In this document: positions 51,400 to 61,240 of the stretch, piece by piece
How the letters are laid out: every line of letters begins with the position of its first letter
How positions within the stretch are numbered: position 1 is the first letter of the stretch
Assembly (NCBI RefSeq): GCF_016650815.1
Contig: NZ_JAEKEZ010000029.1
Coordinates: 248,001-312,000, forward strand
DNA: 64,000 nucleotides
Source of the DNA: Pseudomonas sp. TH31
GTDB taxonomy: Bacteria > Pseudomonadota > Gammaproteobacteria > Pseudomonadales > Pseudomonadaceae
Direction of reading: 5' to 3'
Notes under the pieces: generated by a model
Told to the model about the DNA's origin: nothing
Databases searched by the model: none
Seen by the model: only the letters and a program-made list of their open reading frames with translations
Position numbers and translations under genes: made by a program

Positions 51400-53206
51400 G
51401 GATACCAGCCAACAAACTGCGGGCCGTCTGTTTGAGTGGCTCGTCGCCGTCCTTGAGCAACTGATTGAGCAACTCGATGGCGCTGTCCAGATCGCCATCA
51501 TCGATGCAGGTCTGGGCTTGTTCAAGTTTTCCGGCGTTGTCCGCCAAAGGATGCGCCAGTGGTTCAAGCTCCAGCGACTGGCCAGGCTCGTTGAACGCGT
51601 CGAGAAAGTCGTCATCCAGCGATTCGGAAGCGGTTTCGGCGTCCCATTCCTGTTCGGATTCAGGCTCGCCCAGTGCAGGCTCGTCGGGCATTTCGAAGAC
51701 ATGGGGCATCACGTGCAAATTTGAAGTGAATGCAGGCTCATCCGACACTGGAGGCTGACTCGACGGTTTAGCCGCCGACGATGGCGAGTCTTCGAAAGGA
51801 CTGACCAGATCCCAGCTGGAATCCATCGACAGGTCGTCCAGATTCAACTGGAACTCATCGCCGGTTGGCGTTTCGGGGATCACCGTGGCGGCGACCGGCG
51901 CAATGGCCGCGACCGGCGCAATGGCCGCGACCGGCGCGACAGTCGCCAGTTTCGGATAGCTAGCGCGTATATCCGCCAACTGCTGCGGGTCAAACCCGGA
52001 TTCTCGCAGGCTGCGATCCTGTGCGTCATACGCCGCTGTATCGCCCTGCTTGCCCAGCACCTCCAGCAGTTGCAACCCCAGCTCGGTGCGCTGGGGCTCT
52101 TTGGCCAACGCCTCTCGCAGCAGGCCGGCAGCTTCGGAAAACCGACCGTAAGCCAGGTAAATACCGACGCCTTCCAGCACATCGCCGGCGGGTGCTTCTT
52201 CGCGGAGAGTGACGGGCGGCGTAACACGGACAGGTTGTGACAGAGCCTCTTGATCGAGCACAGGGTCTTCACGTGACGACGTCACCGCCAACGGCTCGAT
52301 CAATGCTTGCTGGCGCTGACGACGAACAAACAACCCCAGTATTACAAGCAGCACCAACGCCAGTAACCCGGCAATCAGGAGCCAATGGCTCGTCTCAGGT
52401 TCTTCAACCACAACGGGCGGCGCAGCCACGGCAACCGGCGCAGCGGCAGGCGTCGGTGAAATCTCGGACAATCGGGTCTGCAAGTCGCTGATCTGTTTTT
52501 TCCCGTCGGCGATTTGCTCGTCCCGGGTCTTGAGCCCGGCATTCAACTCATCGAGGGTTTTTTGCAACTGCTGGTTTTGCAGCACGCTGGCGGCCAGTTG
52601 TTCGGCAACCTCGTCGTTCACCGGCGCAGTGGCAGGTTGATCAACACTCGGGGCTGACGCAGGCACCGTGGCCGGACGTTTGCCTTGGGAGGCTACTGAT
52701 GGCGCAGTGCTCGGTTCGACGGTAGGGAACCCGGATGCCGGGGCCGTGATCGTGGGCTCGTCGGTCGCCGGCACAATCCCCGGTGAGCCCGGCGGATCGA
52801 TCAGTACGGTGTACTCGCGCAGCAAGCGCCCGTTGGGCTGATTAAGCTGCACCACAAAATTCAGAAAGGGTTCATTGACCGGTTTGCTGGAGGTCACCCG
52901 GATCAACGTGCGGTTGCCCCGCAGGATCGGTGCGAATTTCAGATTATTGAGGAAGAATACCCGCTCGACGCCGGCACGGCTGAACTCGTCAGCCGTCGCC
53001 AGGCTGACCGACAGATCGCCCTCCGTCAGACCGCCGGCATCCACCAGCGCAATATCGGCGCTGAACGGCTGGTTCAACGCCGAATGCAGGGTGATATCAC
53101 CCAACCCCAGAGCCGGAGCCAATGCCGAGTAGGTGACCGCACCGCCGACCAGTAGCAGCCGAGTGCAATACCGCAAAACCATGTGCCAACTCTCGAACAT
53201 GAGCAT
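51395..53206 (-). CDS. FimV-like inner-membrane protein
   Basis: The 603-residue protein has a FimV N-terminal domain after a signal-like segment (LGDITLHSALNQPFSADIALVDAG, FVVQLNQPNGRLLREYTVLI), a coiled coil (about 210-250), one membrane segment (HWLLIAGLLALVLLVILGLFV, about 275), an acidic cytoplasmic region and a C-terminal TPR-like FimV end (DDGDLDSAIELLNQLLKDGDEPLKQTARSLLAGIR). A short repeat APVAAI occurs three times near residue 430. It is shorter than true FimV (about 900), has no evident LysM, and does not lie by asd and truA, so it is a paralogue, comparable to PA3340. Role in polar or envelope organisation is inferred. Confidence 0.8.
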   Translation of the reverse strand: MLMFESWHMVLRYCTRLLLVGGAVTYSALAPALGLGDITLHSALNQPFSADIALVDAGGLTEGDLSVSLATADEFSRAGVERVFFLNNLKFAPILRGNRTLIRVTSSKPVNEPFLNFVVQLNQPNGRLLREYTVLIDPPGSPGIVPATDEPTITAPASGFPTVEPSTAPSVASQGKRPATVPASAPSVDQPATAPVNDEVAEQLAASVLQNQQLQKTLDELNAGLKTRDEQIADGKKQISDLQTRLSEISPTPAAAPVAVAAPPVVVEEPETSHWLLIAGLLALVLLVILGLFVRRQRQQALIEPLAVTSSREDPVLDQEALSQPVRVTPPVTLREEAPAGDVLEGVGIYLAYGRFSEAAGLLREALAKEPQRTELGLQLLEVLGKQGDTAAYDAQDRSLRESGFDPQQLADIRASYPKLATVAPVAAIAPVAAIAPVAATVIPETPTGDEFQLNLDDLSMDSSWDLVSPFEDSPSSAAKPSSQPPVSDEPAFTSNLHVMPHVFEMPDEPALGEPESEQEWDAETASESLDDDFLDAFNEPGQSLELEPLAHPLADNAGKLEQAQTCIDDGDLDSAIELLNQLLKDGDEPLKQTARSLLAGIR

Positions 53207-53329
53207 CCCTTAGATTAAGCAGAACCAACCTGTATGTGTTCGCACATCCGGTACGAACACGATATTGCCTAGTAGTTCTTTATAGTCTGCCCAACGGGGT
53301 ATCTCAAAAACACGGCGTAAGGTTTTGCC

Positions 53330-53764
53330 TCAAGACTTTTCGAGGTTGGCCAGGATGTGGCCGTGAACCCGCATGCAAACCTTCAAATCCGCTTCATCAA
53401 CACCTTCGAACAGCTCGTGGCGCAGTTGCGTGGCAATGGTTTCAATTTGTTCGATCAACGGCCGGGCCGGAGCACACAGGACGATTTTTTTTGCCCGGCG
53501 GTCTTCCAGCACCGATTGGCGCTGCACCAAACCCTGGGATTCAAGGCTATCGAGCAGTCGGGCCAGGGTCGGCCCTTCAACGCCGACGCTTTGTGCCAGT
53601 TCGCGCTGGGTCGGTGCGTCTTCGAAGCGGGCCAGGTGCAACAGCACCAGCCAGCGCGCCTGAGACAAACCCAGCCCAGCCAGACGGCGGTCCAGTTCGG
53701 CACGCCAGCCGCGGGACATCTGGGCCAGTTGCATGCCAAAGCGGTGTTGATCGGTTAACGGCAT
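53330..53764 (-). CDS. MarR/SlyA-family transcriptional regulator
   Basis: The 144-residue protein has the winged-helix core RWLVLLHLARFEDAPTQRELAQSVGVEGPTLARLLDSLESQGLVQRQSVLEDRRAKKIVL divided by the usual wing, with dimerisation helices at both ends. The ligand and targets are unknown. It lies between the FimV-like gene and recQ, all on the minus strand. Confidence 0.9.
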   Translation of the reverse strand: MPLTDQHRFGMQLAQMSRGWRAELDRRLAGLGLSQARWLVLLHLARFEDAPTQRELAQSVGVEGPTLARLLDSLESQGLVQRQSVLEDRRAKKIVLCAPARPLIEQIETIATQLRHELFEGVDEADLKVCMRVHGHILANLEKS

Positions 53765-53883
53765 AAAAAACTCATGATTAGACTGAAATAGAGAAAAACT
53801 AATTATTAGTCAGCTAAGCATGACCTTTCGCTATAGGCAAGGCTTGCTCGGTACTGAATCGTTACATCCATGAGTTCGGTCAG

Positions 53884-56008
53884 TTAAATCTCGAATTCAG
53901 ATTGCAACGCAGCCCGTACGCAGTACAAAACCCCTTCCGGCACCCGACCGGCAAACAACGCAGCGATCTCCGCCACTGGTGGCAACTCGCCTTCTCCGTC
54001 GAGGAACGCGTCCTGGATTTCGCCCATCAGCTCTTCGGGCAGGTCCAGCGCCTGTTCCAACGACAATTGCTGCTTGCCGATCGCCTCGGCGAGCATGGTG
54101 TACACGTTCTTTTCCGAGCATTGCAGTTGACCGGCGATCTGCAGCGGCGTCATGCCGGCCCGGGCCAGGGTGATCAGCTCGTGGCGCACGTCGGCCACCA
54201 CTTTCGGCGCCTCGACCTGGCCGCCAAGCACTTCGAGGAAGGCCTCGCCATAACGCTCGAGCTTGCGTGCGCCGACGCCGCTGACCGTGGCCATTTCCGC
54301 CAGCGAGGTCGGCTGGCTGCGGAGCATTTCCAGCAAGGTCGAGTCGGGGAAAATGACATAAGGCGGCACGCCGTGTTCTTCGGCGAGCTTGCGGCGCAGG
54401 GCACGCAGCGCTTCCCACTGTTCGCGTTCCTCGCCACGGACCAGTTGGCTCGCCTGGCTCTTGCTGCTTTTGGCCGTGGTTTGCGGCTTGAGGTCACGGC
54501 GCAGTTCCAGGGTCACTTCCCCCTTGAGCAGCGGCCGGCACGTATCGCTCAGGCGCAGGCCGCCGTAGCCTTCAAGGTCGATGTCCGCCAGACCACGGGC
54601 AACCAGTTGTCGGAACAGGGAGCGCCACTCACTCTCCCCAACGCCTTGCCGACGCCATACACCGACAAATGCTGATGGCCGAAGCTGCGGACTTTTTCGT
54701 TGTCCTTGCCCAGCAGCACGTCCACCAGATGCCCGACGCCGTAGCGCTGGCCGGTGCGGAAGATCGCCGAGAGCGCCTGACGGGCCGGTTCGGTGGCGTC
54801 CCAGGTCTGCACCCCATCGACGCAATTGTCGCAATGGCCGCAAGGCTCGGGCATGTCTTCGTCGAAGTAGGCCAGCAGCGTCTGGCGACGGCAGCGGGTT
54901 TCTTCGCACAGCGAGAGCATGGCGTCGAGTTTGTGCTGCTCCAGACGCTTGTGGCGCTCGTCGCCTTCGGAGTTTTGCAGCATCTGCTTGAGCATCACCA
55001 CGTCTTGCAGGCCGTAGGCCATCCAGGCGTCCGCCGGCAGGCCATCACGGCCGCCGCGACCGGTTTCCTGGTAATACGCTTCAAGGGATTTCGGCAAATC
55101 GAGGTGAGCGACAAAGCGCACATTGGGTTTGTCGATGCCCATGCCGAATGCCACGGTGGCGACCATGATCAAGCCTTCCTCGTTGAGGAAGCGCTTCTGG
55201 TGATGGGACCGCGTCTCGTTGGGCAGGCCGGCGTGGTACGGCAGCGCCGGGAAGCCTTGTTCGCTGAGGAACACCGCCACTTCGTCGACTTTCTTGCGCG
55301 ACAGGCAATAAACGATGCCGGCATCGCTGCGCCGCTCGGCGAGGAACGCCAGCAACTGCTTGCGCGGCTGTTCCTTGGGGACGATGCGATAAAAAATGTT
55401 CGGACGGTCGAAACTCGACAGGAAGCGCTCGGCATCCTGCAAATGCAGGCGATCGACGATTTCTTCCGGGTGCGCTTGTCGGCGGTAGCGGTCAGGGCAA
55501 TACGCGGGACGTTGGGGAACAGCTCGGCCAACTGGCCCAGTTGCAGGTATTCGCGACGGAAGTCGTGGCCCCATTGGGACACGCAGTGCGCTTCGTCGAT
55601 GGCGAACAGGGCAATTTCAAGGCTTTGCAGGAAGGCCAGCATGCGCGGCTGCACCAGACGCTCGGGCGCGAGATACAACATTTTCACTTCGCCGCGTTTG
55701 ATCCGGGCGGCCAGATCGCGCTGTTGCTCGGCGCTCAGGGTCGAGTTCAACGCAGCAGCAGCGACGCCCAGCTCTTCGAGGGTCGCGACCTGGTCGTCCA
55801 TCAAGGCAATCAGCGGCGACACCACCACCGCCAGGCCTTCGCGCAGCAGCGCCGGAACCTGGAAGCACAGGGACTTGCCACCACCGGTAGGCATCAGCAC
55901 CAGGGCGTCGCCGCCATTGGCCACGCGCTCAATGATTGCACCCTGGCGGCCACGGAAACTGTCGTAGCCGAAGATGTCCTTGAGGACGCGTTGAGCCTGT
56001 TCGAGCAT
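53884..56008 (-). pseudogene. recQ: recQ, ATP-dependent DNA helicase, two frameshifts
   Basis: Three overlapping frames together spell a full RecQ. The first (from 56008) has VLMPTGGGKSLCFQVPALL, IDEAHCVSQWGHDFRREYLQL and breaks after ALTATADKRTR near 55466. The second has AFGMGIDKPNVRFVAHLDLPKSLEAYYQETGRGGRDG and the zinc cysteines (CEETRCRRQ, CGHCDNC) and breaks after YGVGKALG near 54638. The third holds the HRDC domain (LRALRRKLAEEHGVPPYVIFPD). Adding two bases gives 708 residues, the normal length. The first break is an expected CCCGGG read as CCCGG. Sequence error is the simplest reading. Confidence 0.88.
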
Positions 56009-56213
56009 AAAAACTCCAAAAATCTACCGAAACATCCCTGCAAGGCTGGTTCAGAAACACGCACGCTGCACTGACAAATCGTAAGTGCGCGTTGCATGAC
56101 GCTTCACATCTCAGCCGCAACGCCAGCAGGGCATCACAAAACGCGGGAGTATACCCGAGCCCTCCCCGGCAAAGGGTGCCGCTGATAAGACACATCAGGA
56201 CAAACACTGATCC

Positions 56214-56305
56214 CCCTGTAGGAGCTGCCGAAGGCTGCGATCTTTTGATCTTGTCTTTAAAAAGCAAAATCAAAAGATCGCAGCCTTCGGCAGCCCCTAC
56301 GGGGA
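56214..56305. repeat. REPIN between recQ and the YecA-like gene
   Basis: CCCCTGTAGGAGCTGCCGAAGGCTGCGATCTTTTGATC and its inverted copy ending GGCAGCCCCTACGGGG, about 92 bases, lie within the 397-base divergent gap. The remainder of the gap shows nothing clear beyond presumed promoters. Confidence 0.87.
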
Positions 56306-56405
56306 GAGGTGGTGTGCATGAGGGGCAAATATGCCGCGCGGCTGGCCTGAGTGCTCAAGAAGGCCTAGAATTCGCGCATCTGTTTAATTCCCAAGGTAGC
56401 TTTTA

Positions 56406-56993
56406 ATGTCCTTCGCTGAGCAACTAACCCGCCTGCAAGTTTTCCTCGACGCCGACGAGCTGCATGACGAGGCGCTGGACTACGTGGCCGCCCACGGCTA
56501 CCTCACCGCGCTGTCGATCTGTTCCGAGAGCGTTCCCGACCGTGAATGGATCGACGCCCTCTTCGCTGAAGAGCCGCACTACGCCGACGACACCGAGCGT
56601 GAAGCAATCGAATCCACGCTGCTGGCCCTCAAGGCTCACATCGCTCGCCAACTGGCGTCCGACGAAGAGTTCGAATTGCCGTGTGACCTGGACCTGGGCG
56701 AAGAACCGGATGATTCCGACCTGCGCGGCTGGTGCATCGGTTTCATGGAAGGCGTGTTCCTGCGCGAAGCGGCCTGGTTCGAAACCGCCGAAGACGAAGT
56801 CAGCGAAATGCTGCTGCCGATCATGGTCGGCTCGGGTCTGTTCGACGAACAACCTGAGTTCTCGGACATCGCCGCCGACGCCAACCTGATGGACGACATG
56901 ATCGTACAGATCCCGGAAGCCCTGACCGCCTTGTACCTGCTGTGCAACGCGCCAGACGAAAAACCGGCGATCCTCAAGCCACGTCACCACTAA
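56406..56993 (+). CDS. YecA/UPF0149-family protein
   Basis: The 195-residue acidic protein has the UPF0149 pattern: LHDEALDYVAAHGYLTALSI, WIDALFAEEP and DLRGWCIGFMEGVFLREAAW. No SEC-C zinc motif is seen at its end, unlike E. coli YecA. The function is unknown. It is followed after ten bases by a DUF454 gene and is probably cotranscribed with it. Confidence 0.9.
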   Translation: MSFAEQLTRLQVFLDADELHDEALDYVAAHGYLTALSICSESVPDREWIDALFAEEPHYADDTEREAIESTLLALKAHIARQLASDEEFELPCDLDLGEEPDDSDLRGWCIGFMEGVFLREAAWFETAEDEVSEMLLPIMVGSGLFDEQPEFSDIAADANLMDDMIVQIPEALTALYLLCNAPDEKPAILKPRHH

Positions 56994-57003
56994 GGTTTTG
57001 CCT

Positions 57004-57399
57004 ATGGACCACCCCATAGGCAACCGCTCCCTGATGTTGCGCTACGTGCTGCTGGCCATCGGTTGGCTGAGCGTAGCCTTGGGGGTGATCGGGATTTTCC
57101 TGCCGGTATTGCCCACCACACCGTTCCTGCTGCTGGCGGCCGCCTGTTTCGCCCGCAGTTCACCGCGTTTCTATCACTGGCTGGTCGAGCACCCGCGGCT
57201 TGGGCCGTGGATTCGCGACTACCTGGACGGCAACGGCATCCCGCTCAAGGGCAAGGTCTACGCCATTGGCTTGATGTGGGCGAGCATTCTGTTCTCCTGC
57301 TATCTGGTGCCGCTGCCGTGGGCGCGGGGATTTATGTTGACCAGTGCGGTGTTGGTCACCGTCTACATCCTTCGACAGAAGACGCTGCGCAAGGCTTGA
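57004..57399 (+). CDS. DUF454/YbaN inner-membrane protein
   Basis: The 131-residue protein has YbaN-family motifs: GWLSVALGVIGIFLPVLPTTPFLLLAAACFARSSPRFYHWL is split by the first membrane segments, followed by HPRLGPWIRDYLDGNGIPLKGK and two more hydrophobic segments. The ATG at 57004 is used; a TTG two codons upstream is unlikely. The role is unknown. Confidence 0.9.
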   Translation: MDHPIGNRSLMLRYVLLAIGWLSVALGVIGIFLPVLPTTPFLLLAAACFARSSPRFYHWLVEHPRLGPWIRDYLDGNGIPLKGKVYAIGLMWASILFSCYLVPLPWARGFMLTSAVLVTVYILRQKTLRKA

Positions 57400-57418
57400 T
57401 ATACAAGTGTCTGCGGTA

Positions 57419-57514
57419 AAGATCGCAGCCTTCGGCAGCTCCTACAGGATTGAGCATACCCCTACCTGTGGGTGTACCCGGTCGGTGCAGGAGCTGCCGG
57501 AGGCTGCGATCTTT
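57419..57514. repeat. REPIN before lapD
   Basis: AAGATCGCAGCCTTCGGCAGCTCCTAC and GCAGGAGCTGCCGGAGGCTGCGATCTT are inverted arms with two differences. The 287-base gap between the DUF454 gene and lapD has no other feature; in particular no lapG gene, which usually neighbours lapD. Confidence 0.83.
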
Positions 57515-57685
57515 GTCTTGCAGGCCGACGACCTGCCCTCCCCCAATAAAAACACCACCTAAACTCCAGTTATCTGCACCCGAGCAGCCAGACATGTCTT
57601 GCAGTTGGCATCGTCCAGGATGGCCAGCGCTTCGACGGCGATTCGCCGTGGGCGACAGCTGGCCGCCTCAGCAAGGAGCGTTTTT

Positions 57686-59626
57686 ATGTCACTGCGCAAA
57701 CAACTGTTTCTCGCCATTTGCCTGTTTCTGCTAGTGGCGTTCAGCGGCAGTTTTTTTGTCAGCCTTGAAAGCTCCCGCGAGCAGATGCTCGGCCAGTTGC
57801 GCTCCCACGCCCAGGACGCCGCCACCGCGCTGGGACTGTCCCTGACCGAGCAAGTCGACGACCCGGCAATGATCGAGTTGATGGTCAGCTCGATTTTCGA
57901 CAGCGGCTATTTCAGCAGCATCCGGGTGGTCAACATCGTTGATGAACAGGTTCTGGTCGAACGCGACGCACCGGCACACATTGATGGCGTGCCCGGCTGG
58001 TTCGTCAACCTGGTCAACCTGCATCCGCAAGGTGGCGATGCGCTGATCATGCGTGGCTGGGAGCAAGTGGCGCGGGTCGAAGTGTTGAGCAATCCACAAT
58101 TCGCCCTCGCCAAGCTCTGGGACAGCACCCTCGGCAGTCTGGTCTGGTTGCTGCTGTGCGGGATGCTCAGCGCGATGTTCGGCAGCTGGTTGCTGCGCCG
58201 GCAATTGCGCCCGCTGGACAAGATGGTCAAACAGGCCGAAGCGATCAGTAAACGGGAGTTCCACAGTCAGTCGAAACTGCCGCGTACACCTGAATTGAAA
58301 CGGGTGGTGCTGGCGATGAACCAGATGGTCGAAAAGCTCAAGGCGCTGTTCGCCGAAGAGGCGGCGCGCAGTGAAAAGCTGCGCGCCGAGTCCTATCAGG
58401 ACAGCCTCACGGGCCTGGGGAACCGGCGCTTGCTGGATGAACAACTGGCCGACCAACTGCTGGTCAGCGAACAGAGCAGTGACGGCCACTTGCTGATGCT
58501 GCGGATCAACGACCTGGCGGGCCTCAATCAGCGCCTGGGCGGTCAACGCACCGATGCCTTGATCAGCACCGTCGGCGAGTTGCTCAAACGCCTGACGCAA
58601 CGTCCCGAGCGGCGTACCTGGCTGGCAGCGCGTAATCGCGGTGGCGAGTTCAGTCTGTTGACGCCGGGCCTGGACAGTCAGGACGCTATCCGCCTGGCGA
58701 CGGAAATCAGCGCCACCCTGGAAAATCTGCGCCTGACCGGTGCCAGCGACAGCATGCCGGTGGCACACCTGGGCATCGTCGCCTACCAACCGGGCGAGCC
58801 GCCCGGCGATATACTGCTGCGCCTCGATCACGCCTTGACCCAGGCTCAGCAACACCCCGAGCGGCCGTGGGTTCACCTGGATCACTCCAACACCGCGCCG
58901 AACCAGCCCCAGCACGATTGGCGCACCTGGATCGACGACGCGCTGACCCACGGCAAGTTGCAGCTGTATTTTCAACCCGTGGTGCAATGCGCCGACACCA
59001 GCCAGGTGCTGCACCACAAAGTCCTCGCCCGCCTGCTCGACCCGCAAGGCAATGCGATTGCCGCCGGGCACTTCCTGCCGTGGATCGAACGCCTCGGCTG
59101 GTCGGCACGCTTCGACCTGGCCATGCTCGAGGCCACCCTCGACTACCTCGCCGTCAACCGCTGGCCCTTGGCGCTGAGCCTGTCTGGCAGCACGCTGCGC
59201 GAACAACCGCAGCTGCGACTGATCCTCGACATGCTCGATTCACTGCCAGAACTCGCTCCGCTGCTGACCCTGGAAATCGACGAACGCCAGCTGCCGCCCC
59301 CGGACGAATTGCAGCGCCTGAGCCACAGTTTGCTCAGCACCGGTTACCGCATCGGGTTGCAGCATTTTGGGGGCAGCTTCAGCCAGATCGGCAACCTGAC
59401 GCAGCTGGGGTTGGCGTACTTGAAGATTGACGGGAGTTACATTCGAGAGATTGACGACCTGAGTGATAAACGGCTGTTCATCGAGGCGATTTTCAGGGCG
59501 ACTAACAGCATTGATTTGCCGTTGATTGCGGAAATGGTCGAGACGCAAGGGGAGCTGGAGGCAATCAGGGAGCTTGGGTTGTTTGGCGTGATGGGGCGGT
59601 TGATTGGGCCGCCGGAGCCGATGTGA
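57686..59626 (+). CDS. lapD: LapD-type c-di-GMP receptor (degenerate GGDEF-EAL)
   Basis: The 646-residue protein has LapD architecture: a membrane segment (LFLAICLFLLVAFSGSFFV), a periplasmic LapD/MoxY domain (30-150, with GGDALIMRGWEQVARVEVLSNP), a second membrane segment and HAMP, then GGDEF and EAL domains. The catalytic motifs are degenerate exactly as in LapD: RGGEF for GGDEF and KVLARL for EAL, so it should bind but not make or break c-di-GMP. LapD holds the protease LapG away from the LapA adhesin when c-di-GMP is high. AAGGAG before the ATG at 57686 sets the start. Its usual client genes follow only as fragments. Confidence 0.9.
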   Translation: MSLRKQLFLAICLFLLVAFSGSFFVSLESSREQMLGQLRSHAQDAATALGLSLTEQVDDPAMIELMVSSIFDSGYFSSIRVVNIVDEQVLVERDAPAHIDGVPGWFVNLVNLHPQGGDALIMRGWEQVARVEVLSNPQFALAKLWDSTLGSLVWLLLCGMLSAMFGSWLLRRQLRPLDKMVKQAEAISKREFHSQSKLPRTPELKRVVLAMNQMVEKLKALFAEEAARSEKLRAESYQDSLTGLGNRRLLDEQLADQLLVSEQSSDGHLLMLRINDLAGLNQRLGGQRTDALISTVGELLKRLTQRPERRTWLAARNRGGEFSLLTPGLDSQDAIRLATEISATLENLRLTGASDSMPVAHLGIVAYQPGEPPGDILLRLDHALTQAQQHPERPWVHLDHSNTAPNQPQHDWRTWIDDALTHGKLQLYFQPVVQCADTSQVLHHKVLARLLDPQGNAIAAGHFLPWIERLGWSARFDLAMLEATLDYLAVNRWPLALSLSGSTLREQPQLRLILDMLDSLPELAPLLTLEIDERQLPPPDELQRLSHSLLSTGYRIGLQHFGGSFSQIGNLTQLGLAYLKIDGSYIREIDDLSDKRLFIEAIFRATNSIDLPLIAEMVETQGELEAIRELGLFGVMGRLIGPPEPM

Positions 59627-59652
59627 GTATCGTCAGTTGCACCGCGTTATCG

Positions 59653-59748
59653 TTCATCGCGAGCGGGCTCGCTCCGCCAAGGAATGATGTTGTACACAAC
59701 ATTTGTGAACGACCCAGATCCCCTGTGGGAGCGAGCCCGCTCGCGAAA
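59653..59748. repeat. REPIN between lapD and the lapA remnant
   Basis: TTCATCGCGAGCGGGCTCGCTCC and GGGAGCGAGCCCGCTCGCGAAAG are inverted arms of the TGTGGGAGCGAGC kind, between two converging genes. Confidence 0.85.
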
Positions 59749-59787
59749 GCACTCCAACAGCCATCGCATGACTAAACACCAGGCCAC

Positions 59788-59824
59788 AAAAAACCCGCCA
59801 TCCTCTTTCACCGAGGACGGCGGG
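59788..59824 (-). terminator. Intrinsic terminator of the lapA remnant
   Basis: On the minus strand CCCGCCGTCCTC-GGTGAAA-GAGGATGGCGGG is followed by six T. It lies 11 bases after the TGA at 59835 that ends the adhesin in the restored frame, which supports that stop as the natural one. Confidence 0.85.
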
Positions 59825-59834
59825 TGTTGTCATT

Positions 59835-61240
59835 TCAGCCCTGCTGCAGCAAACCGTATCCACCTTCAACGAATGATCATTGAGCATCCCGTTGATGATG
59901 GTCGCCGTGTCATGCCCCCCGGCAATCACCCCGCCCGCCCCCGGCGTCACGCCGTATTGGCTGGCCAGGTTGACGCCGGCCAGGTCGATGGTCTGGGCGC
60001 TGACGTTGATGCTGGTGACCAGGCTGGCGCCGCTGCCGGTGACGGTGAATGCAGGTAGTCATCCAGCGAGGCTGCGGTGCCGTTTTCGCCTTGCAGTAGT
60101 TGGGACAGGTCGAGTTTGTCGGTACCCGGCGTGAAGTCCGTGGCCACGTCGCGGCCGCTGTTGCCGGCCAGCCACTGGAAGGTATCGGCGCCGGGGCCGC
60201 CGGTGAGGGTGTTGTTGCCGGGGCCGGTCACCAGTACGTCATCGCCTGAAGTGCCGGTGAGGGTGTGGCCGTCCTGGTAGCTGATGCTCACGTTCGCCAC
60301 GTCGCTGCCGCCGTGGTTGTCGTTGGCGGTGTAGGTGCCATGGAAGTCCTGGGTGACATCGTGGGCCCCGGCGTAGTTGACGGTCATGGTCAGTTGATAG
60401 TTTTCCGCCGCCGTAGTGTTGCTGCCACCGGTATTGGTGATGTAGGTGAGGTGGGTCTGGTAGGTGCCATCGGCCGTCGCTGTGATGGTCCCGCCGTCGG
60501 CGATGGTCACGAACGCACCGCCATTGAGCGAGTACTCTGTGGTGATGTGACCGGCCGCCAGGTTGTGGTCCAGGTTGAAGGTCTCGCCTTGTTTCAGTTT
60601 CACGATGATGAGGTCTTCATCGTTGGCGTTGGCCATGGTGACGGCGCCCAGGTAGCCGCTGATCACCAGCATCGCCGTCATCGCTGCGGTGTTGGCCGCG
60701 AAGGACGCGCGCACGTCTGCCAGGCTCTGGTTGGCAGCGGTGTTACCGTTGCCGGCGAAACTGACTGCGCCGGTGCCGATGAAATCCGCGCCCTTGGCTG
60801 CCCAACCGGTGTTGAACGTGGTCGGTGTCGCCGTCAGTGGATCGCCATTGGCATCGGTGTCGTTGGCCAGCAGCAGTTCGCCCGGGACCGCGATGGTGCC
60901 CGACAGGACGTTGGTGATGATGTGGTCATCGACCGCCACCGGTGGTGCGTTGGGGATGACTTTGACCGTCAGGGTCGAGCTCGCCAGGTCGCCATCGTTG
61001 TCGCTGACGGTGAAACCGATGTTTTCGGTAAGCACCACCGCCGTGGTTTTTTGCGAGGTGTAGGTGTACTCGCCGGCGTCGAGGTTCACTACCAGGGTGC
61101 CGCTGTTGTTGGTGGCAATGCTGATGGTGTTGTCGACGGTGTTAAAGGTCCCATGGTGGGTGCCCCCACTGAAGGTCAGCGCCCCCTGGTTGCTGTTGCC
61201 TTTAGGGTCATAGGTGTAGGTGGTGCGGCGCTGCAGGATT
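59835..61240 (-). pseudogene. lapA: LapA-type RTX adhesin, C-terminal remnant
   Basis: Only the last 470 or so residues of a giant adhesin remain. Reading leftward from about 61240 come cadherin-like repeats (TYTYDPKGNSNQGALTFSGG, VVNLDAGEYTYTSQKTTAVV), NDTDANGDPLTATP, an RTX nonapeptide part (LTGTSGDDVLVTGPGNNTLTGGPGADTF) and the type I secretion end (FTPGTDKLDLSQLLQGENG). Two single-base losses (near 60049 and 59852) break the end, which otherwise reads VTPGAGG, HDTATIINGML and LKVD before the TGA at 59835. The N-terminus, signal for retention and most repeats are absent: the frame runs straight into a lapC fragment on the other strand. Confidence 0.8.

Noticed and set aside
57731..59206. 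491-codon open frame opposite lapD
   Set aside because: Shadow of lapD without domain or ribosome site.
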